DNA of 64,000 nucleotides from Sambucus nigra (lineage: Eukaryota > Streptophyta > Magnoliopsida > Dipsacales > Adoxaceae): positions 98,091,967 to 98,155,966 of the forward strand of contig OX422216.1 in the NCBI GenBank assembly GCA_949130495.1, written 5' to 3'. The position numbers were made by a program, and so were the translations under genes. Shown here piece by piece: positions 34,483-45,812 of this stretch; positions within the stretch are counted from its first letter, which is position 1; each line of letters opens with the position of its first letter. The notes under the pieces are model-generated. The model did no database searches. It saw nothing but the letters and a program-made list of their open reading frames with translations, and had not been told where the DNA came from.

Positions 34483-37400
34483 TGTAATACCCGCACTTTT
34501 AGTTGTACTTGTATGGTTATCCTTTTATTTAGTGACGCTCCGGTAATAAAAAATTTACCTTGCATATTTTCGCATTAGTTATGATTTGTATCCGTATAAT
34601 TATTTTAAAGACCTTTGTTAAGTTTCACGCAATTCAGACAAGTAATGAACACTACGCAAGCTTGAGTACTAATTGTCCGACAGGGCGCGACACTGCAAAA
34701 GTCCAACTTTGCACGATTTTTTTAGGATGCATCGCGGTCTCGAATATCAAAATAATCACTTTTATAGGGTCCAAAATATATATATATATAGATACCATTG
34801 GGTCAAAAGTCAAAAAATTAAATAAATATAAATAAAAATTATTTTTTGTCAAAACAATAAAGTGCTCAGAAATTGATGAAAATCTCCAGATCGACTTAAA
34901 ATTTATTTTTGAGAAACTTTCTCTTCTTCAAGGTCTTCGGAAAAGATCATTAAACCCATTTTTGGCGGATTTTTGTCAACACGCGTCGCGTAGGACGCGA
35001 ACTTGTGCGAATTGTGTAAGACAATCGGTAAGTCAAAATTATATTCCGACCATATATTTAGACTCATAACAATATAAGGAATATTATCATGCGAAGAAAA
35101 ATTGAAAAAAATATATGTTTTGTGCGAAGGTCCCGTTTCTTGCGCGTATTGTTTAGGACGCCTCGGAAGGTAAAAAAAATATTGTGAATATATTTTTTGA
35201 CTCACAAAATATAAGGAATATTATTATGAAGAGAAAAATCAAAAACAAAATACTTTTGCGCCGAGCTTCCAATTTTGCGCACCATGTATAGGACATTCCA
35301 GAAGGCCAAACGATTAGTGTGAATATGATTTAAAACTCAAAAAAATTCAAGGAATAAGACTCTTAGGTTAAATCTTCAAAAAAAATATAGAGGAGAGAGA
35401 AAATGACTCCTGCTGGCAGCCCAATAACAGTTGCATTTTTTCCTCCTTTCAACTAAGATATTGGTGGTTAAGTGTGGTCTTTTTCAAGCGCAGAAATCAG
35501 ACTTTGGGACAAGCCATACACGGTTTAGGAGATACAACCTTGGAGTTTGTGGGTCAAGGATTAAACATTCCTTAAAATAGGTTTTAAAAGAGAGAGAGAG
35601 AGAAGGCAATGGGGGTAGGCTGTTCACGTTTTCTTTCCCTTAAACTCTCAAGTTCTAGAAGGTTTAAACACCTCATGTCTTCATAGCTCCACCTCCACCC
35701 TTTCTACCACCATCAAAATACCACTTGAAAGGGCATCAAAACTCCATTAAAGTCCCTCCCAAAGTTGGGACAACAAGTGAAGGTTCTTGCAGAAGGTATT
35801 TGGAGCTCAAAGAAGGATTGTTTGGGAGGTTTTGGGTGGAACTTTGGAAGGCTTGTCTTCATCTTCTTCATTAAAGTAGGGGTTTTCTCCACTTTAAACT
35901 CCTTTTTTTAAATGCAAATTCATGTGTAGTTGTTGTTAAATCCATGCTAGTTAAGTGAGTCTCTTTATTTTCTCATATATGTGAAAACCCATTTTATTAG
36001 TGTTGAAAAATGAAGAAGATGATCTTTTGAAAAAAAAATTATAATATTGCTATTGCTTAAATCATGTTGAAAATATGTAAATCTCTTGAAATAAAAAATG
36101 AAAATGAAAGACTACATGAAAATACACATACTAGTTGCATTTAAGGGTTATTCTTAGGTAGAATACCCATTTGTATGTGCAGAGTGTGTAATATGCTTTA
36201 GTCTTGAGATTTAAGTTGATTAATGATGAAATATGTTAGTTTAAACATGTGATTAAGAATTTGATAAAAATAGCCCCAAAATCATTTAAGTCATAATGTT
36301 AGTTTAAGCTTCTTAAACATATTATATATGACTTAATATTAGTATAGTTGGACTATTATGCAAAGTTATGTTGAAATGGATTGTTCATCATTATTAATGG
36401 GTTAAATGTTGATAGAAACATGTAGTACTTTAAAGAATGATTTTTTGTACTTAAAACCCACTTAGAAAGGTGATTTTGATTAAAAAATGCCTTAGGGGCA
36501 TATTTGATAAATATGAGGAAATGTCACTTAAACGGTGTTTTTGCATGAAAAATACTTGAAAAATGCTAAGGAAATGCTTTTTTAGAAAATAAAAGTGTAA
36601 GATGGCTTTTTGGTAAATCAAAGTGTAGCAATGGTGACTTAGCATATTTTAGTGTTCGGTGTTAACACTAGAATACCTCCTTGGCTCATAGGACGTAAAG
36701 ACTAATAACGAATAAGTTGAATGTGAACATTGAGAATAATGTTAAACACAAGAAAGATAAATGGTATGCGGATGATGCCGAGAGAAAATAATTAAGGAGG
36801 GCATGACGTCGCTAGTGGTGAAAGATACCAAACCAACTGCAGTAGTATATGTCGACAGAGACCGATGGTGTGAGGCCACGAAGTCCGTGAGTGTATATTG
36901 GCAAAATTCGAAAGATAAGGTTAAGTAATGAATGAGAAAAATTCATGAACTTAAAAAAATGAGTGAAGAACAATTCATTAATAATTATGTGGATGACATA
37001 ATTGGAAATTAATCATGTCTCGGGCACGGGGCACCGAAAATGTAAAGTGTGAGTTTGGGCACGTAGCCCGGGTGCATTTCGTGCAGGTACATTAACATGT
37101 AAAAAGAAGGTTAATGTTTGTTTTTTTGTAAATACTAAAATACATCGTATATGTATAGTATTTGGTTCATAAAAATTATTGTTAGTATTTTTCCACCCTA
37201 CTGGGTATTTTGCTCACATCCTTTTATAACCCCCACCGGTGTGTCAGGTGGAATTTCGAGAAAGGACAACGATAAGGCCGCTGAGGGTACCAGTCGACGT
37301 TAGAGCTCTGTGCCGTACTTTATCATTTAAGACTTTATCATGTTATTTTACTGTGATTTAAATGTTGGATTATAATTTGAACTTGAACTTTATGATGTAA

Positions 37401-37646
37401 TAATACTTTATTTGATGGTTTAATTGCGATGAATGTTTCCTTGAGTAAATTATTAAATGAATGTAATTCGCATGATAAGTGGTCACATTTTTATAATAAA
37501 ACTTGTAATTACTTTTGTTGAGAATAATGAGGAAAATGTTTTTTTCTAATAAAAGAAATCGAAGTTACCCCCTTCCCATTAACACCTTGACTTGGATGCG
37601 GGTTATTCCAACGGTAACCCAAAAATAATCGGGTCGGGGCATTACA
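34483..37646 (+). mobile_element. Solo LTR D (separate family)
   Basis: It opens TGTAATACCCGC and ends GGGTCGGGGCATTACA. GATGA flanks both sides (34478-34482 and 37647-37651), a perfect duplication. It is 3,164 bp long and has no PBS, PPT or coding domain inside. The TACTGGGTATTTTGCTCAC block near 37200 resembles CCACTGGGCATTCGGCTCAT in the LTRs of element E (47280 and 55445), so the two families are distant relatives. It carries an internal tandem repeat at 34980-35370. Confidence 0.93.
34980..35370. repeat. ~130-bp tandem repeat inside solo LTR D
   Basis: Units begin with GCGAACTTGTGCG (34997), GCGAAGGTCCCG (35125) and GCGCCGAGCTTCC (35258). Each continues through a TAGGA(C) phrase, AAGGAATATTAT and GAAGA-AAAAT. 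A poorer copy seems to precede them near 34685. Arrays of this kind are common in LTR U3 regions. Confidence 0.7.
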
Positions 37647-37688
37647 GATGATCTCTAGCAACATCTTCATTTTTCTAGTGGATTAATT

Positions 37689-38203
37689 GTAGCGTCCCAA
37701 GATTGTCTCCCCTAGGTGTCCTAAATCTCGGTGTTATGCTCATTATCGCATTTACTTTTATTCACAACATACAAACTCATATTATTTTAGATCTATAATT
37801 GATTTAGGTTTCTAAATGTTTAATCTCACATAATTTTAATTTAATTGAACTAATTTAGATAAATCTCACCTAATAATAAATTAACTTGAATCTAGATGTA
37901 AATGGATCTAGGTGTAGATTTCTTATCTTGTTAAGTTATAATTGAACTCAAAGGACAAGGAAATTGATTTCAATAATTTCATAAAACTTTCCTTGAACTA
38001 AAATTGAATCTAATCCTTTTAAGGTTAAGTGTTTGATGATTGCATAAGTGAGCGTGAGTTTGAATTACAAGGTGTTTAAACAAACAAATCTTCAATTGTT
38101 TTTTTGTTTGTTAAACAAGCAAATTATTTATTGGCGATTAATTCCAAGTATGTCCTATTCACCCGACTCTTGGAAATTAGCTCACCAAAATTCCGCGTTA
38201 TGA
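37689..38203 (+). mobile_element. Probable 5' LTR of a Copia-like element
   Basis: It starts TGTAGCGTCCCAAG and ends before ATTGGTAATAAAGCAGAGCTTC (38204-38225), a degraded tRNA-iMet PBS (TTGGTATCA...AGAGC). Its length of about 515 bp fits a Copia LTR. No downstream partner LTR was found, so the right border rests on the PBS alone. Confidence 0.45.
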
Positions 38204-38429
38204 ATTGGTAATAAAGCAGAGCTTCAATTTTAGGTCTATTCATCTAGAGTTAAATCATTGTGTGCTTTTTCTTTGAGTTTTTGGTTTTGTGCCTTACTTG
38301 TATTTTGCTTGTGACTAGTTTTGCTTGTGAGATTATTCGATCATTGTTTGAGATTATTTGATGGCTCCTAGCATGTAATCTTTTGAGTGGATTTTGTTAT
38401 AGTTTGCCTAGACCTTCATATTATATGAC

Positions 38430-39955
38430 TTTTGTGATGAATGATAAGTAAAAATGTTTGATTTACAAAATTAATGACAATCTTAGTTCTTCTTCAAATA
38501 ACAACTCTAGTGTTGGTAGTTTATATTATCATGTTAATGATGATTGTTGTGATAATGAAGAAAGTGAAATTTTAAGTACTACACATCATAAGCTCGTGAA
38601 AAAGGGTTTCCAGTTTTAAAATAAGAATAATAAATGTTATAATGAACAACCTTCCATAATTGAGAAACATGATAATTCTAGCCAATTTATCACTCAAAGA
38701 GATGCTTTAAGAGAAAAGGTAAAACATGTTGAAGAAGAAAAATGTGAGATTTAGGACTTAACTTGTGTGTTAAGAAATATATGAATAGTGTGTCAGAGGA
38801 AAATGGATCTTTGAAAATTTAGAAAATTCAGAGTGAAAGTGTTTTTGAAAAAATTGAGTAAAAATAGAAAAAAAATAGAAAAAAAAACTTATTTTTAACA
38901 CTTGAAAATGTGAGGAACTTTAAATGTGTGAAGTGTCCAAATGTGATTTTGAGAAGAAAATTAAGTCACTTGAAAATGAATTAGCCTTGTTAAACAAAGT
39001 TATATTTGATCTTTGAGATCGTTAAAAAAAACTTGACAAAGTGCTTTTAGAAATGACTCAAGTTAAAAATGACAGGTGTGATTTAGACTTTGACAAATTT
39101 GTGGCTTGTTCTTCCTAATTTAACTCTACTTTTGTGAAATATTTTTCAGACATTAACCAATAATAATAGTTCAAGCCTCTTTGAATGTGAATGAGAAAAA
39201 TCAAGATTTGAGAATAAATGTGTTTGTTACCCCCACATGTTTTGAACAAAAATGGAAATGACCAAAATATGATCAAGAATCATGTTGGAATGCTTGAACA
39301 GACCTTCCCAAAACTACACTTGTACATTTTGTCATAAAAATGGTGATTTGATATAATTTTCTACAATTTTTTTAGTATTCAACAAAAGCCGAGATTTGTT
39401 ATTAAATATCATCCTAAGGTGGTTCATCGTGAACCTTATGTGTGCACTCATTATCATAAACAATACAACATAAAGATTTTTGTTTCATGATTAGGAATTC
39501 TCACGTTGGTTGAATTTCATATGACCATGATTCCCTTGATGTCTTAAAACTTATTTGAATGTTCTTGTGACCAAAGTCAATGAGTTGACTATGGATTGTG
39601 GTAGGGGTTTTGAAAAGAAAAACACTTTTGAGAGAAACGTGGCCTTTAGACCACATGTAGATGGTCTTTGGAAAAACTTGACATATGTTCCTCCTCATTT
39701 GCATGGAAATATGATATTTGGGGTGAAACAAAATTTTGTGAAAGAGGAATGTTTTAAAATGGAAGCAATGTGAATTTCAAGCCTTAAGTTGTGACAAGGG
39801 TTCTCACTAAACCAAAGAATCTCGTTTAAAGTGATGTTTTGAAGAATAAAAGCGGTTTGGTTGATGTTATGTGTGTTTCCACCTATAACGGTAAGTCATC
39901 CTTAAGTGTTCCTCCACCTCTTATTAATATCGAAGAGGTTCCTCCTACCACATGA
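38430..39955 (+). pseudogene. Degenerate Copia-like gag region
   Basis: Plus-strand frames give coiled-coil-like stretches (REKVKHVEEEKCEI; KKIKSLENELALLNKVIFDL; LDKVLLEMTQVKND). A broken zinc knuckle follows: NYTCTFCHKNGDLI at about 39312-39353 keeps CxxC but has Asp in place of His and a stop before the last Cys. Then come KPRFVIKYHPKVVHREPYVC and FRPHVDGLWKNLTYVPPHLH. This order, a long coiled-coil then CCHC, fits the gag of SIRE/Maximus-type Copia elements. Many stops and frameshifts are present. No protease or integrase is seen downstream. Confidence 0.5.
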
Positions 39956-40953
39956 GTTTTTAGGTGCTTGTTAAAGCTAGGATCTTCTTGTCTCATGTTT
40001 TATATCTTGTCTTAGGCTATATTTTGGGAGCTATTATGTTGTGAGGATTTGGTTTGTGTGAATTGTGTTTTAATCATTTAGGAGTTCCCTTATTCCTAGT
40101 TTGGGTGTGTTATTTGTCTTTTGGGATTTTTTTTACGTGAGAGGTTTTATTCGTTTTGTGTATGCATGCATGTTGCATATCTTGCTTTGTTTTTGTCTCT
40201 CTATTTGGAGAAAAATACAAAAAGATTTTTAGTTTATTGGTTTTCATGTGAGAGTGTGTTGTTATCCATATATGATGTACTTATCTCATACTTTTTCATA
40301 TATATCCTCTTGTTCAAACTTTGGCTTACTTTTGGTACATAAATGAAAAATCCAAAAAAAATTTTATTTGCATGATCTTTGATTTGTGATTAATCATACT
40401 AAATGTCAATTGATAAATTTTGTTAAGAAAATATAATTTGATAGTTTTATTTTCATGTGTTTATTGATTATGACGATTGAGTTGAATTTTTTTATTACTA
40501 TCATTGTATGTATTGCTTGTTCAGTCTCCATGGTCCACTTTTGTGAGTTTAAGTGTTATATACATTCATATTTGTTGGAGTTGAAAAATAACCATTTTAT
40601 GTGTTGATAACGGCTACCATTAGAGGGATAATGCTTGGATTGAATTTGAGTATTGCTTGGGTAGGTGTCATCTAAAGTTTGTGTGAAAATCCAATCGACG
40701 AAAAAAGCCTACATGTTATGTAAAAGCCAATAGCCAAATGATAATTAATGAATAGGCATAAAAACAAGATAGGGCTATAGATTATTTAAAAATAAATTGC
40801 TCTTTTAGTTTGATATTAAAATATTTAAACAATATGTGCTTGAGGGAATTTATGAAGGGGATGGAAACTTTTGTCCTATTCCACAATATGATTTTAGTTT
40901 GATTTTGTTCACTTTCACATACATGCTATTATGTCTAACATCACATGATTTTT
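39956..40953. other. No recognised gene
   Basis: T-rich sequence, perhaps the 3' continuation of the degraded Copia-like element. Short frames here have no motifs. Confidence 0.45.
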
Positions 40954-41790
40954 TTAAGGGAAGAAGGACAAATTCCCCACACATTTTATTAATCAAAAGG
41001 ATAAAAAGCCTCTCCAAAGTGGCAATTACAAGCACAATGGGAACTTAGAAAAGCTAAAACTCTTTAGGGAGACAAGAACCAAATAATGAAACACGAAACA
41101 TAAATATGGGGCTTATCTTAGTCCCATTATAGAAACACTATCAACTTTCTATAATTAAGACAATTTAGCACAATATCTAAAATATTTATATCCCAACTTG
41201 TTTAACTTGTATGTACCTCTTATCACCATAGGAAGATCCATAAAATCCTCATAAATTTTAAAGGAGGATAGCATAATACCAATATTTACTAAGCAATCAG
41301 CCACTATATTAGATTCCCTGATGCAATGAGACAATGAAAACTTTAGAAGTTTTAGGTTAAACTTGATTTCATCTACACCTGATTTTAATCTCCAAGGAGG
41401 TTTCCAATCCCTATTAAGCAAATTAATAACAAAAGGTGAGTATGATTTATTCTCAATAACCTTTATATTGAAATTTAGGCATAATTTGATCCCCATGCTC
41501 AATCCCTTAAGCTCCACTATTGAATTTGTCGAGATACCTTAAGGATTAGGATAAGCAAAAATCATCTCTCCTCTATCATTCCTTATAATACCTCAATATC
41601 CACTATATCCTGGATTGCCTTTACATACCCCATCTACATTTAGCTTATACCCATGAGTTGGAGGGAAGCTCCATTGAATAGACTTGAATATCATCTGTTT
41701 CTCTTTATAAGACAAAGAAAACACCTCCTTTAAAAAATTATGAAACCATTTACAGATATTAACGAAGCTCATGCCTTTACATATACTTGA
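40954..41790 (-). mobile_element. 5'-truncated LINE fragment with RNase H
   Basis: The minus strand has an RNase H domain. Residues at about 41690-41520 read WSFPPTHGYKLNVDGVCKGNPG with one stop. The frame at 41517-41155 follows (ELKGLSMGIKLCL; SLSHCIRESNIVADCLVNIG; ending DLPMVIRGTYKLNKLGYKYFR). The first Asp (NVDGVCKG), the Glu (VELKGL) and the last Asp (VADCL) are visible, while the middle Asp is replaced by Asn (KVIENKS). The 3' UTR has TTAATAAAATGTGTGGGG and ends in a pyrimidine stretch and about 7 A (40960-40954). It belongs to the same clade as the LINE at 7905-12650. Confidence 0.85.
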
Positions 41791-41829
41791 AATGAGAGTA
41801 ATGCAATGAGAAATAATAAACTATATGAA

Positions 41830-43022
41830 AGAGTGGCCCTACACGAGTGTGTTTCAAATCAAACCAATTTTCACCAAAAATTATCCAAGTTTTAATGTGC
41901 ACCAAACCAAGTTGTGAAAAACCAATTTTTACTTTAAACCAATTTTATCTTGATTAATTCTAAACATGCATCTAGTGATTAAAGAAAGTAAAGTAAAGTA
42001 AAGTAAAGAATACTCACAATGCAGGATGTACGAGAAAAAACCCAATACGGGAAAAAATCTTAGACGACCTAAGCCAGACATTCACTATGAATATGGAATT
42101 ACAACGAACAGACAAACGACTCACTCAACGACTCGATCCCCATGGGTCTTGATTCTCTTCTGATCTTCCACCACTCCTCTCATAGTTCCCATGCATAAAG
42201 TCCTTCCATGATACCTATCCATAACACACGCATCCACGTATGTCTCGGTGTCCACCGAATGGCTTTGATACATCTACGATGTCGAATAACAAGTCCTTCT
42301 CTTTTCTTCACCACAAAACCCAGATGTTCAAGTATAGAACAAACCTTCTTGGTGCAACAAGATCACATAAACATATAGTAATGATAACTCGGATCTTTGC
42401 AAACTCTAAGGATGTGTTTAAGCTTTGGAACCTTAGAAAAACATGTGCAAAACTCGTACTGGATTAAAAACTATTTTTCAGATTGCATATCTTTTTAATT
42501 CTGAACCGCCTTGAAAAATGTGTCACTTGAACGAGATTGATCAGCCGTTCGTGCGACATAGCCATCTCGCTCGAACGACGCTCGTGTAAGTTTGACTTTT
42601 TTTTAAAACATTTCTTCCAAAAGAGATCCAATTAAGTCAAACTCTTTTTCGAGCTTATCAGAATAAAACGTAGTGTAAAGCATTTAAAACACTTTTAAAA
42701 CATTTCAAAATATTTTTCCTTATAAAATTACATCCTTATCTTTTATAAAAACAATTTCGAATCTCATTAACAATATGCATTCATACATGTGTGATCTCGG
42801 AATGCAATAAAATTGAAGACGAATAAACATGCACCAATTAAACTTCGACATGATTAATTCTTTGAAGCTTTGCCGCAACGTCTTCAATTTCTTTAATACG
42901 TCATAGACCAAGTGGGACCGTGACAAAATAAAATCTCCCTATGACATATTACAAACGCAGTTTTATTCACAGAATTAAGTCAAAACAATACAGGGACTCA
43001 ATTGGAAATTTATGTCCTTACA
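41830..43022 (-). mobile_element. Probable 3' LTR of a minus-strand Copia-like element
   Basis: The right border is set by minus-strand AATGGGGGAGATT followed by TGTAAGGACATAAATTTCC, a typical PPT plus LTR start. The left border is not defined. The block contains an (AAAGT)n run at about 41984-42008 and TCGA-centred words at 42524-42590. Phrases such as CAATACGGGAAAAAATCTTAGA are of a kind found in Copia LTR ends. Confidence 0.45.
42524..42590. repeat. CTCGAACGAG-type words in a Copia-like LTR
   Basis: CACTTGAACGAGAT (42524), CCGTTCGTGCGAC (42545) and CTCGCTCGAACGAC (42565) are decayed relatives of CTCGTTCGAACGAG. They lie about 430-500 bp from the LTR 5' end. Confidence 0.6.
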
Positions 43023-44338
43023 AATCTCCCCCATTGACTATTCTGGGACATAACTAAACCAGTGAAATACCTAAGCCGGGTCGTCAAGCCGCATGACATC
43101 TAAATCCCATCCCATAAACCATAAATCATAAAATACATGACACAAACTAGTATATGTAGCACCGACAAGCATGAACTGTCTGAATGTGATGTAGACTTGA
43201 AATCTCGAATCTCTGAAGCATACTTACACACATGAAATAGACAAACAAATACCGAGTGAAGTATGGTGGAACAAATGAAACCAATTTATATATCCAAATG
43301 ATATCAATTTTACAATAGATACCAATATGAATAAACTCTGAAAAAATCATTTGTTAAACAATTGAGAAACAATATGATACCAATTTGTAAAATATGTAAT
43401 CAACCAGCATTTAAATCAAATCTCAATAAACATGCTCAACAAATCTCCCCTACATCACATACATATCTCCCCCTTTTTGTCTCGAATAGACAACCCGGTG
43501 AAAAGATAAACTAATAAAAAAGTATCTAGCATGAGGATATACCAAATAAAAAGCGCTAGATAATCATGAAACAACCAGTTAAATATGATCAAGTAATGAT
43601 AAATCAGGTAGCTAGTAAATAAAGGAATCACACAAAGAATATTGCAAACTAATCAGGTGTGATAAACAGAATCATATGCAAAATATCAATTTTGAAACAA
43701 TATAACCTCCATACAAACCAATCAGTCCAGAAAGCTTCCAGCAGTACCAAAAAAAATATATACCACAATAACCAGGGTGATGCAAACAAAAAGAAGCAAA
43801 TTCCCAGACCATTGTTCGAACGAGCTAGGGGCATCACTCAAACGAGATGAGGACATCACTCGAACGAGACTTCTCGTGACAGGGAGATATTGTTTGAACG
43901 ACTTCTCGTGATAGACCAAACTTTCCCAGATTCCCAGAAATATCATAAATTTTTGCCCAGTGAAAAAAATTCCAGAAAAAAATACCAGGAAGGGGTTGAT
44001 AGCAGCAAAACAGGGCTAAAATAATATGTTTTTTACCCAAAACGCAAAAATGCATAAAAACTAACAATGCGAGTTACATGCAAGTATAGTACTTATGTAC
44101 TCAAACATGGACATGGAATGTATGGGTGTGAAACTACAACAAGTGAGTCACAATTCTAACACATCAAAAAGATCAAGAAGCTCTAATTGATAGCGATAAA
44201 TCATCAAACTTTATCATAGCCATATGATAATTAAAGTGTGAGCTTAAAAAACTAAACATACTACATGCACACAAATCCAGCTTTTTGACGATTCTACAAA
44301 CAATAGCGTCAAATTGCAATGTTTCAAGATTAGGATCA
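43023..44338 (-). mobile_element. 3' internal DNA of a Copia-like element
   Basis: A PPT-like AATGGGGGAGATT abuts the LTR at 43023-43035. A second minus-strand phrase, GACAAAAAGGGGGAGATATG, lies at about 43484-43465. The GACAAAAAGGGGGAGA phrase is characteristic of the region after pol in SIRE/Maximus-type Copia elements. No pol is recognised. The right part holds another palindrome cluster (43811-43910). Confidence 0.4.
43811..43910. repeat. GTTCGAACGAG palindrome cluster
   Basis: ATTGTTCGAACGAG (43811), CACTCAAACGAGAT (43835), CACTCGAACGAGAC (43856) and TGTTTGAACGAC (43890) lie within 100 bp, interleaved with two CTTCTCGTGA phrases. It uses the same word as the clusters at 53588 and 62779. 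Confidence 0.8.
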
Positions 44339-44482
44339 TACAGGTGTTGCATGTCTGTCGTCAGCTCGTGTCGTGAGATTTTTGGTCAAGCCCTATAATG
44401 AGCAAAACCCTCATTTTGTGTTGCTGAGACATGCGCCTAAGGAGAAAGTCTTTGCAACCGAAGTGAGCCGAGGAGCCGATTT
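44339..44482 (+). pseudogene. rrn18: Nuclear copy of a mitochondrial 18S rRNA fragment (NUMT)
   Basis: About 144 bp match the plant mitochondrial small-subunit rRNA. The fragment holds ACAGGTGTTGCATGTCTGTC, GTCAGCTCGTGTCGTGAGAT, TTTTGTGTTGCTGAGACATG, CGCCTAAGGAGAAAG and TGCAACCGAAGTGAGCCGAG. The TTTTGTGTTGCTGAGACATGCGCC part is specific to the plant mitochondrial gene and rules out plastid or bacterial 16S. Differences from the expected sequence are largely C-to-T and G-to-A, as in old methylated nuclear DNA. It lies between Copia-like DNA and an LTR-derived block and is far too short to function. Confidence 0.92.
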
Positions 44483-45047
44483 AACATGAAATAAAGAAAA
44501 TGGAAATTTTATCCCTTAAAGTATGTTATTAAGTGTGAAAAAATATGATAAGTGTTTGTTTTCAAGACTATATGTGATGATAAGGGAAAATGGTGCTTTC
44601 CTTGTAAAGTAGTCTTAAAAATGTCAAATGATTTATTTGATAAAGAAAGTAATGAAATAAATAGATTTCCAACTTGAAAAGTATGTTACTCCAAGGTGTT
44701 AAATAAGTATTAATGAGTTAAAAACATTTATGAAGTTAGTGTGGGTAACTTAATAATGTTTTTGGGAAATAACACTTGCGAAAATGGAAGAAGAGAGAAG
44801 TTTGAAAACAAATGGGTAAAATGGTAATTTTATGTAAAGTGGAACATTTTTATGAACGTGTTACATAAAATGGCCCTAAATGAAAGTGATTTTGGGAAAA
44901 AATCAATGCAACTATGTAAAGGACAAAAAATGGTGATTTTCAAAGTGCAATACAAAGTGGGGTGAAATCCCCAAGTTTTGGCTTCGGCTGGTAAAGTGTA
45001 ATAATGCGGACATTGGAAAATGTTAAAACACATTAGTATGGATTCGG
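44483..45047. other. AT-rich LTR-like DNA, unassigned
   Basis: The composition resembles the LTR block on its right, but I find no match here to the second copy of that LTR near 54.1-54.7 kb. It may be U3 of a diverged family member or inserted DNA. Confidence 0.4.
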
Positions 45048-45725
45048 ATGAGACTGAAAAAGAATTAAGGGCCCAGAGTCTTAGGGTGAAAGACCCAAAA
45101 CATTGGCCAAAGAATATGGTAGCGTAGTTAGCGGTGTAGAGACCATTAAAGTACGCACGTTATTTAGAGGATTCCGAGAAAAGATAATGAGAAAAGTGGA
45201 ACATGTCAAACAAAATTGGGTTATGTGGTGAATATAAGAAAGGATAGCTTAACTTGAATTGAAATTGATAAATGTTCCAGTTGAAAGATAATGTGGACAA
45301 ATGTGAGAAATTAGCTAATGTGCATGTAAGATGAAAAGAATGGTAAAGTGAAGTGTGATTAAATGGGTAATTAAGCAGCCTGAGGAGGTTTTAAATCTAT
45401 AATTAACATAAGTGTGTGCGTTTGCAAAAGGTTTTCAACGAAAAATAAGTATTTTCTAACACGGAGCGTGCGTGTGTTGAAAGGTCATTTTCAAGGAAAA
45501 TAATAAGGTAGATTTGGTGTGAGTAAATGGGTGATTTCTATAAAAGAACTATTCCCTCAAAACAAATAGTATTTTGTTTAAGTATTTAACCTGGTGCGTT
45601 AAATCTGGAAATTTGGTGAGTTAAGCAAGCAAGGTATCTTCATAAGATTAATGTGAATTAATAGGAACAAGTATCGTTTTTGGAATAAAAACGGTCTCAT
45701 GCATTAACGTATGTATATATGTGTA

Positions 45726-45757
<32 letters not shown>

Positions 45758-45812
45758 CATAGGTATAAAGTGTTAGAGTCTATTTTCTACCGTTCGATTC
45801 TATATTGCATTG

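Noticed and set aside
44339..44482. A working rRNA gene
   Set aside because: Only about 144 bp of a ~1.9-kb gene, with many transitions; it is a nuclear mitochondrial fragment.
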